Part shown: positions 57,327-64,000 of the stretch, piece by piece
Layout of the letters: each line of letters opens with the position of its first letter
Position numbering within the stretch: position 1 is the stretch's first letter
Origin: Cercospora beticola
Lineage: Eukaryota; Ascomycota; Dothideomycetes; Mycosphaerellales; Mycosphaerellaceae
DNA: 64,000 nt
NCBI RefSeq assembly: GCF_033473495.1
Contig: NC_088940.1
Coordinates: 2,480,001-2,544,000, forward strand
Direction: 5' to 3'
Notes under the pieces: generated by a model
What the model saw: the letters and a program-made list of their open reading frames with translations, nothing else
Database searches by the model: none
Told to the model about the DNA's origin: nothing
Position numbers and translations under genes: made by a program

Positions 57327-60218
57327 ATGGCGGCGCTCGCTCCTGCTAACAACAACAATGCAGACAGGAAACGCGTCAAGGTGTACGAGCTGAAGAATAA
57401 TGACTGGTATGACCGTGGGACTGGCTTTTGCGAAGGAAAGCTCGTCAGCCCGGCTGGCGCGCAAAACGAAGAACTCGATGCGCGCGTTGTCGTCACCAGC
57501 GAGGAGGAGCCGGAGCGCGTGCTACTGGAAACGCGAATAGCCAAGGATGATGGGTACCAGAAACAACAGGAAACACTGATTGTGTGGACGGAAAGCAATG
57601 GCGTGGACATGGCTCTCAGTTTTCAAGAGGCGGAAGGGTGCGCGCATATCTGGCAGTTTGTGAGCGAGATACAAGGAAGACTCGCACCCGAAGACGGCCT
57701 GTCCGACGACCTGCTGGGCCCCGAGCACGCAGTATCCTTGCCCGAACCGCAGATTGGAAAATTGGAAGAGGTCGTAGACGCGATACGGCAGCAAGCGAAC
57801 ACACCTGGAGGTCGAGATGCGCTGAGCAAGTACATCATGAGCCCAGAACAGATGTACATTCTCAAACTGGCACCGGTGCTGAAAGAGCTGGAGGAGAAAC
57901 ACGAGATCAACGAGCTACACCGCCTTTGCACGATCATGAAGCACATCATTCTGCTCAACGACACGTCCATTATCGAGTTCATCGTCACCGACCAGGCGAT
58001 CATGGGCGTAGTGGGCGCTCTCGAGTACGATCCCGACTTTCCCTCACATCGCGCAAATCACCGGCAATTCCTCTCTGATAAGTCGAAGTTCAAGGAAGTG
58101 GTCAAGTTTGAAAACATGGACGTTACGAGGAAAATTCACTACACGTACAGGCTCCTCTATTTGAAGGATGTTGTACTGGCGCGAATACTCGACGACCCGA
58201 CCTTTTCCGTGCTTAATAGTCTCATCTTCTTCCATCAGGTGGATATCATCGGCCACATCCAAGCAAACGCCCCATTCTTGAAAGAGCTGTTTGAGATCTT
58301 CACAGACAAGGAAGAGCCGGAGAGGAAGAAGCAGGCATGTCTCTTCATACAGACCTGCTGCGCAGTCTCAAAGTCGATACAAGCCCCTGCGCGAGCACAG
58401 TTGTACGGCAACTTCTTGCATCATGGGCTGTTCAACATGATCACATATGCTCTACGGCATCAGGACTCAGCAGTGCGGGTGGCAGGTACTGATATTCTAG
58501 TGTCATTGATTGATCACGACTCGCATGTCGTGCGAAATCATATTATCAAAGCCATTCAGGAGAAGACGACACCTCTTACCGACATCCTCATCGAGCTCCT
58601 CCTGGTGGAAACGGATCTTGGAGTCAAGAGTCAGATGGCCGATGCGATTAAGATTCTCCTCGATCCTACATCTGCCTCGGCTGGCATGGAAGCCATGAAC
58701 CGTGCTGGTAACTCGGAAATGATGGCAAAACGTGGCGGACCCGGCGATCATCCTGGTCACCGCTTTTCACCTCAAGCAAATCAATTCATACAAAACTTCT
58801 ACGAGGACGGCGCGAAACGGCTGTTCAAGCCACTCAAAGATCTGGAAGGTCGACCATCCATGCGAGATCTCACTGTACAAGAGACCAGCCTGTACACACA
58901 TCTCGTGGAGATACTCAGCTTCTTCGTCAGACAACACGCCTATCAGTCGAAGCTCTTTATCCTCTCTGAGAACCTACATTCACGGATAGCCCAGCTTCTG
59001 GAATGCCCGCAAAAACACATGAAGCTGATTGCGCTCAAGTGGTTCCGGACGTGTATTGGCCTCCAGGACGAATTCCACAACCGGCAATTGACAAACAACA
59101 AGCTCTTTGAGCCGATCCTGAACATTGTCTACGAGACCATGCCCAGAGACAATCTGCTCAACAGCTGTTGCCTCGAGCTCTTTGAGTACATCAAGCGCGA
59201 AGGCATCAAACAGATCATTTACCACCTCGTGGAAACGTATCGGGAACGATTGATAGGTATCACCTATGTCAACACCTTCCAGGCGATAGTACACAAGTTC
59301 GAGCAATACCAGAATCCATATGTACCGGAGCGTGAAGGAGATACGAGCTTCACCACCGAACCAGATACGCCTGACGCATTGCGAGGACGTATGACGAACG
59401 GCAGACAGGTGTTCAGCGGCTTGAAAGAGGATGCAGATGAGGACGCTTACTTCAATGCGGACGACGAATTGGATGGCGAGTTCGGCGACGATGACGATGG
59501 AGACCTACTTTCTCATGCGACGATGGCTAAGCTTGATGCTGTCATGTCCAATGGCCACATTGACACCACCAGCGCTAACAATACCAACAATGCTAGCCCC
59601 ATGAAGGCACTTGTCAACTATCCGGATGATGACGATGACGAGGAAATGGATCTTCAAGCAAGCTCACCCGATGTTCTCAAGGGGCAGAAGAGCAGTAGCA
59701 GCACGAATGCTTCCGAAGCAAACACGTCAACAGATTCCCCAGATGGTCAACGAGGACGTAGTCGAGAGCCACGAGCTGTTTCAGATTCACCACCGGAGTC
59801 GGTAGCTATGAAACGACGGAGGGCTGAAGTTGATGATGACGATGAGTTGGGCAAAATGATGGGTGGCGGGAAGAGGCGCAATAGTTCCGCGTCCCTCAAT
59901 AGCGCAAAGGGGAGCTTAGCTGCTGTGCAGATTGACGAGAAGCGCGACGGAGCGCCCGTCGGGAGCTCTCTGAGCATTGCAACAGACAAGGACGTGGATC
60001 CTGAAGATCTGGCGCTGGCGAGTCCGAAGGATCAATCAGCGAACCCAGCCGAGCCTGGGCACACTCCTGGACCGAAGCTTAGGAGGAAAGGCTCATTGAG
60101 GGTTAGAAACGAAGGCGCGACGAACATTGGGCGATATGCAATCAAGCCGGTTGGCACCAGTAATGGTGGCTCGGAGGACGGCGGCGAGAAGAAGAGCAAC
60201 GGCGGCTCCGGCGGCTAG
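57327..60218 (+). CDS. PSY2: protein phosphatase 4 regulatory subunit 3 (Psy2/SMEK)
   Basis: Intronless frame of 963 residues. Psy2 targets the PP4 catalytic subunit in DNA-damage recovery and other signalling. The N-terminal EVH1/PH-like domain is at about 15-115 (RVKVYELKNNDWYDRGTGFC ... AHIWQFVSEIQ). The SMEK core follows at about 165-360 (ALSKYIMSPEQMYILKLAPV, LHRLCTIMKHIILLNDTSII, VGALEYDPDFPSHRANHRQF). Armadillo-like helices continue to about 660 (LHHGLFNMITYALRHQDSAV, FVRQHAYQSKLFILSENLHS). The C-terminal 300 residues are acidic, Ser-rich and disordered, with KRRRAEVDDDDELG. After the TAG at 60216-60218 the same frame stays open for 34 protein-like codons, so the true C-terminus may be longer (see findings). 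Confidence 0.95.
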   Translation: MAALAPANNNNADRKRVKVYELKNNDWYDRGTGFCEGKLVSPAGAQNEELDARVVVTSEEEPERVLLETRIAKDDGYQKQQETLIVWTESNGVDMALSFQEAEGCAHIWQFVSEIQGRLAPEDGLSDDLLGPEHAVSLPEPQIGKLEEVVDAIRQQANTPGGRDALSKYIMSPEQMYILKLAPVLKELEEKHEINELHRLCTIMKHIILLNDTSIIEFIVTDQAIMGVVGALEYDPDFPSHRANHRQFLSDKSKFKEVVKFENMDVTRKIHYTYRLLYLKDVVLARILDDPTFSVLNSLIFFHQVDIIGHIQANAPFLKELFEIFTDKEEPERKKQACLFIQTCCAVSKSIQAPARAQLYGNFLHHGLFNMITYALRHQDSAVRVAGTDILVSLIDHDSHVVRNHIIKAIQEKTTPLTDILIELLLVETDLGVKSQMADAIKILLDPTSASAGMEAMNRAGNSEMMAKRGGPGDHPGHRFSPQANQFIQNFYEDGAKRLFKPLKDLEGRPSMRDLTVQETSLYTHLVEILSFFVRQHAYQSKLFILSENLHSRIAQLLECPQKHMKLIALKWFRTCIGLQDEFHNRQLTNNKLFEPILNIVYETMPRDNLLNSCCLELFEYIKREGIKQIIYHLVETYRERLIGITYVNTFQAIVHKFEQYQNPYVPEREGDTSFTTEPDTPDALRGRMTNGRQVFSGLKEDADEDAYFNADDELDGEFGDDDDGDLLSHATMAKLDAVMSNGHIDTTSANNTNNASPMKALVNYPDDDDDEEMDLQASSPDVLKGQKSSSSTNASEANTSTDSPDGQRGRSREPRAVSDSPPESVAMKRRRAEVDDDDELGKMMGGGKRRNSSASLNSAKGSLAAVQIDEKRDGAPVGSSLSIATDKDVDPEDLALASPKDQSANPAEPGHTPGPKLRRKGSLRVRNEGATNIGRYAIKPVGTSNGGSEDGGEKKSNGGSGG

Positions 60219-61027
60219 AAGGATGCTGGAGTCATGGTTGATGATGATGATGAAGATTTGCCGTGCTGCTATGCCCGTCACGATTCTCCGCGTGCAAGTC
60301 CGCCGGCGCCGTCCTCTGATTAAAAGTATTGGCAGGTACGCGACGACCACTATTCAGACATCCACGCGGACGCCGAACCCCTGAAGCCGATTCCAGCTTT
60401 CGCCAGATCGCCCACGCTGCTCACGGCTGGAGAAGAACAGAGTTAACAGAAGCGGTAGCATACTTTTGCTTGGAGGAAAGAAAGTTCTGGTACTGCATTA
60501 TGACAAACGAAACTTGGACCCCTTTTGGAGCGCATGAAGGAGCAGGACTTATCTTTCTTGGCTTTGTGGCTGGCATTGAGGACGGACGAGCTTCTCCTGG
60601 GTCCCCTTTGCCTGCTTTGCAGCGTTTGCACGAGTCGAGCTATTCAAGCATTTTAGTGTACAAGTGTATCATAGCACAGAGGAATGATGAAATGGCGCGC
60701 GAGCGTCTTGAACATGATGAGATCTTGCACGTGTGGGGTGTGTGAGAGCTGAGAAGAGTGAGCAGGGAGAACCGTCGATGTGGACGACCAAGTGAGAATC
60801 GAAGTGAAGCTCAAAGCGACTGGTTGCTGCCTCAGACATTTGCGCCGCCTCACTACGCGGCTAGCTTGGTCTGTTGCTTCTCGACAACGCACATTTCTGC
60901 TGACCACAACGCACTGACGCCAACGTCTACCAGTGGCGCTCACCACTGTGTCACGCGCCAACTCCAGCTCCCCGGCCACGCTTCAAGGTCTCGATTCGGA
61001 CTGATAGCGACCAGCCGCGTCGCCGCC
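60219..61027. other. PSY2 downstream region and BTB gene upstream region
   Basis: 809 bp. The first 105 bp are an in-frame, coding-like continuation of PSY2. A frame of 138 codons at 60329-60745 has no support as a gene. Nothing else is seen. Confidence 0.45.
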
Positions 61028-62017
61028 ATGGATGACTTCTTGAGGTATTCATCTTTGGGCTTCATGCTGGAGCGGAGGCACTGACAGCATCGCAGATCAT
61101 TGGAAGGCCCGACTGTGCTGGTAAAAGTCGGAACCGGCGACAGCATTCGCCACTTTACCGTTTCGCGTGCTCTGCTATGCCAGAATTCCGTGTGGTTCAA
61201 AACCGCACTCGAAGGCGATCGCTTCCAGGAAGGCCAGACTGGCGTTATCTCCCTGCCAGAAGACAGCCCGCGCGCTTTCAGCTCCTTCTACTTCTATCTC
61301 TTTCGACGAAAGATAATACTCACCGCAATGAAGCTCAACGAGGGCACTTTCGAAGCATTTGTCGATCAGCTGGAAACCTGCATTGAAACGTGGATATTTG
61401 CAAACAAGTATTCTATGTGTTTTTTGCAAGATGCTGCCATGCTCGCGTTCTGCTGGCATCTGCAGCTCGCGACTGGCAACGCAGTTGGTCTGCCTGCCTC
61501 CTGCCTTGCACTTTGTTTCTCACAGACCGCGGAAGGTTCCCCACTACGAAAGCTCGCAGCCGACTACATCGTCACTCGCATGCAAGGCGAACAGCCTGAC
61601 GCTGGCGAACTTGTGGGGAAATTAGCGCCATTGCAAGGTTTCATTCAAGCTCTCAACGAGGCTCATCAGTTCCACCACGATGCAGGAAAAGGTTAGTCAA
61701 CCCGTGTTGTGTCGTATGCGGTCTGACATGAGCATCCAGATACGAGAAGACGATACCAGAGGCCTCGCGAGTTCATTGAGTCGCTTGGTACGCAGCGAGA
61801 TCGTGACGAAGGGGTCAATTTGGTGGGGTTTACTATCAGCTGGACGAGGTACACAATGACATGCCATCAATGCGGCTACAGCTTCTTCGAGGGTACAGCC
61901 AAGTGTCTAGAGTGTCGATCACCGGGGAAAAAGTGTCTCGGCGGATGCGAAACTGGTTCCCTGTGTTGGTGGTGTTCGGAAGATAAACCTACCTGGGATG
62001 GTTCAGAGGATGAGTGA
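61028..62017 (+). CDS. BTB/POZ domain protein with C-terminal cysteine cluster
   Basis: Exons 61028-61044, 61096-61691 and 61740-62017 (introns 51 and 48 bp) give 296 residues. A tiny first exon (MDDFLR) is followed by a BTB-type start: PTVLVKVGTGDSIRHFTVSR, ALLCQNSVWFKTAL, EGQTGVISLPEDSPRAFSSF, a pattern seen in many fungal BTB proteins. The middle is helical (ETCIETWIFANKYSMCFLQD). The last exon carries eight Cys in about 40 residues (CHQC, CLEC, then CLGGC, CWWC), which resembles a zinc-ribbon-like unit; this combination is not one I can name. BTB domains commonly mediate dimerisation or Cul3 binding, but the partner is unknown here. The first exon is the least certain part. Confidence 0.8.
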
Positions 62018-62321
62018 ACCATTCGACACAAGAGAATTTCCCTCCATTATTTTCGCAGCTCGGCGAGAGGCAGCCGTATGCCCGTCTAAACTCCAGGGGC
62101 AGCTTTTCTGCGAATAGCTGAGCTCAGATATGGAGTAGCGATGGAGTTTGGGAGGATTGAAGAGAGAAGGGCTCAGAACGCGCCCGTCTTGCCGCAGTTC
62201 GGTATGAATTGTGGCATTGGAAGTTAATGCAACGTTGAAACGTTACAAACCATCCTGGTACCTGAACTCAGGGACATACAGACCGAACGACTTTTCTGAT
62301 GGAAATATTCAAGCAGTGCCA
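62018..62321. other. short intergenic region (convergent 3' ends)
   Basis: 304 bp between the stops of the BTB gene and the small cysteine-rich gene. Nothing is seen. Confidence 0.45.
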
Positions 62322-62651
62322 CTAGAGTCCTTCACCCTCACTCGCTGCTTCAGCCGACTGCGACCTCCCTCCTGATCCCGAGCAGACTTCTGGTGGACAA
62401 CTACGGAAACCCAGTACACAGTCTCCGCATCGGAATCCGCAGCAGTTCACATCAAACGTGCAACGTGTGACCTCGCAGTGATTATGACCTTGTCTGGGAA
62501 ACATTTCCTATAAAATCCAAGTGAGCTTTTGGTTGCAGAAGATAAATACATTGGATGGAGTTAGGTACAACGCCGGATTAGGCGTGATGGCAGAGGCCGA
62601 GGTGAGCATGCCCAAAGAGATCAAGGTGATCGCGAGACTCTTGAGCAGCAT
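62322..62651 (-). CDS. candidate small secreted cysteine-rich protein
   Basis: Preferred model: exons 62651-62569 and 62493-62322 with a 75 bp intron (GTACCT ... TTTCCCAG), 84 residues. Residues 1-21 are a strong signal peptide (MLLKSLAITLISLG then MLTSASA, ending in an Ala-x-Ala cleavage site). The second exon encodes eight Cys within about 35 residues, spaced C-x4-C-x5-CC-x3-C-x2-C-x6-C-x4-C, and then a Gly/Ser/Glu tail. A second model (donor GTATTT, acceptor TTATAG, 42 bp) keeps the same Cys frame and lengthens the middle. Both give a secreted Cys-rich peptide of the kind seen among fungal effectors and antimicrobial proteins; a specific role cannot be claimed. It is divergent from another tiny secreted candidate 149 bp away. 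Confidence 0.55.
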
Positions 62652-62800
62652 GATTGACGGATACAGGGTCGATATTCGAATTGGGAGAGCATAAGCTGTT
62701 GGTATTCGAGAAGATGGTAGCTTTGCTGCTGGAATCGGGAACAGTACCTATGCTGTACGCTGCGCCGACTGAAGTGGCTGTGGCATATCCATCGCACGCC

Positions 62801-63021
62801 ATGAAGCCCTTCACCCTCGCGGCTTTCATGCTGGCATTTGCCATGTCGGCTTTTGCCCAGGGCCCTGTTACATTGCCGACAGCCCGAATACGTGAGTCTC
62901 GTGTATCTACTGCGAACGGAATGAGACGAGGCTGATTCGACCTGTTATCATAGGGGTATTGGGAATCACTGTCGATGCGAAGATGGCTCATGCTGGCAGC
63001 TGGATCCAAAAACAGAGGTAG
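62801..63021 (+). CDS. candidate very small secreted protein
   Basis: Exons 62801-62891 and 62954-63021 with a 62 bp intron (GTGAGT donor, CTGAT branch, CATAG acceptor) give 52 residues. Residues 1-19 form a clear signal peptide (MKPFTLAAFMLAFAMSAFA), leaving a mature peptide of about 33 residues without Cys. A perfect donor, branch and acceptor set in frame supports the model, but the product is short and unrecognised. The opposite strand also has an open frame here (62578-63033). It could instead be the first exon of a longer gene. Confidence 0.4.
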
Positions 63022-63550
63022 TCTGCCAACCAACTTCGGATAGGCAACTTATTCCGTGCCCAGCAGCTGAGCGCGTTCACGGGGCATGGTAAAAGATTGC
63101 TTTTACGAGCTCAGACTGGTGATATACCAAAGGCTTCTGGTGTCTCATAGGCAGAGAAACGTGTAGGAATTGGAGGACCACTTCAAGGCTACCAGGTGCG
63201 GTCCAAAGTCGGAAGGTCACGACGTTCTTCTGTCGTAGGTGAACAAAATGTCTTAGCTCTTTCTCTCTTGATAGCGATCTCGTGTGGTATGACGAATGAG
63301 GTGATGTTGTTGGTGGAAGAACGGGGGAGGTGCGGACGTGGAGGAGAAGCTTTCTAGGCATGCAGACTGCCGAGGCTTGGCAGTCGATGAAGCCTCAAAA
63401 TGTTCATGCACAACTACGTCCTGCCTTTCGCCGACGGCCACGTGAAATTTGTGGTTCTAAGCCTGCCGTGTAGATGTTGTATCTCTCCTCCACTGACTCT
63501 CCCCTTTAGCCTCGAAGCACCGCCACCAATGTGCTCGGATCAGTCCCATC
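63022..63550. other. intergenic region
   Basis: 529 bp before the partial membrane protein. Only short frames are present; nothing is recognised. Confidence 0.4.
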
Positions 63551-64000
63551 ATGGAGCAATCAGAAGCAGGCCGGCATCCTTCGCTGAACATTTGTGGTCT
63601 ACGAATTCCCGGCCCAGTGCTACCCATTATCCTTGCTATCTGGTTCCTGAGCACTAGGCTGCGACGTGAAAGGCATGGTCTACGATCTCCGATTACTGGC
63701 GACCATCTACGAATCCTCCTAGTAGTCACCCACTCACTGACCTACTTCTGGAGCATTTGGAATACCATACATCAAGACCAGCACTCGGAAACCCCAGTCA
63801 GCAACAATGCCTTGATCCTGATCGAATTCATCACTCTGACCTGGGGCGAAGCGTTTTTGCCAGAGTCGGATATCTGGCCTTACACACTGACATCAATCGG
63901 CTGGATAATGCTCGCTCTTCATCCACTGTCCAAGGCCACATCGCCTTCTTCGCGGGACATTTGGCTACCGCTGGTGTTGTCCCTCCCGTCAGCCTTGCAA
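63551..64000 (+). CDS. putative membrane protein, partial (cut by window end)
   Basis: An open frame from ATG 63551 runs off the right edge after 150 codons. After a short charged N-terminus it shows hydrophobic segments (IPGPVLPIILAIWFLS; LRILLVVTHSLTYFW; ALILIEFITLTWGEAFL; LTSIGWIMLALHPLS; IWLPLVLSLPSA) alternating with polar loops. That is the pattern of a polytopic membrane protein. No family is recognised from this fragment, and an intron or an earlier start cannot be excluded. Confidence 0.55.
   Translation, partial: MEQSEAGRHPSLNICGLRIPGPVLPIILAIWFLSTRLRRERHGLRSPITGDHLRILLVVTHSLTYFWSIWNTIHQDQHSETPVSNNALILIEFITLTWGEAFLPESDIWPYTLTSIGWIMLALHPLSKATSPSSRDIWLPLVLSLPSALQ

Noticed and set aside
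1..64000. tRNA, rRNA, CRISPR or transposase genes
   Set aside because: I scanned for T-loop-like GTTCRANNC contexts, spaced direct-repeat arrays and transposase motifs by eye and found none convincing. tRNAscan-SE would be decisive for tRNAs.

Overview
The window is nuclear DNA of a filamentous ascomycete. The genes are separated by 0.15-3 kb. Introns are short (about 50-77 bp) with GTRNGT-type donors and CTRAY branch points. The set includes an alpha-1,3-glucan synthase, a fungal GH5 endoglucanase, Zn2Cys6 and GT34 proteins, a diacylglycerol acyltransferase and candidate small secreted proteins. The gene families suggest Pezizomycotina, perhaps Dothideomycetes; that placement is an inference. 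No tRNA, rRNA, transposon protein or CRISPR array was recognised.

1-10.8 kb is a cell-wall alpha-glucan locus. A nearly complete alpha-1,3-glucan synthase (minus strand, C-terminus beyond the left edge) stands head to head with a GPI-anchored GH13 alpha-amylase/glucanotransferase-like gene. A 3.1 kb stretch without a convincing gene follows. From 14 to 26.6 kb come housekeeping and nuclear genes: CWC15 (spliceosome) divergent from RRP45 (exosome), a large Myb/SANT-like coiled-coil protein of unknown function, an atypical short-chain dehydrogenase, SWC2/VPS72 (H2A.Z exchange) and a secreted GH5 endoglucanase. After another sparse region, a small Zn2Cys6 regulator is divergent from a nitrilase (29.5-32.3 kb). 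A PUF-family RNA-binding protein of JSN1/PUF2 type (RRM plus PUM repeats), an MFS transporter, a three-copy 148 bp tandem repeat and a conserved-looking protein of unknown function occupy 33.7-44.8 kb.

46-54 kb is accessory in character: an APC-family amino-acid/amine permease, a four-helix membrane protein, an NTF2/SnoaL-like protein, a SUMO-like protein carrying a metallothionein-like cysteine tail, a secreted protein with an N-glycosylation sequon array, and a short GT34 glycosyltransferase. 54.7-64 kb holds DGAT1 (triacylglycerol synthesis), PSY2 (PP4 phosphatase regulatory subunit) with a coding-looking extension beyond its stop codon, a BTB protein with a cysteine-rich tail, a divergent pair of very small secreted-protein candidates, and the start of a membrane protein cut by the right edge.

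The strongest candidate for something undescribed is the SUMO-like/cysteine-rich fusion at 50.0-50.55 kb. A beta-grasp domain ends in Gly-Gly-Gly and is followed directly by about 30 residues with CC, CxxxC and CxC spacings, where ordinary SUMO precursors have only a few dispensable residues.
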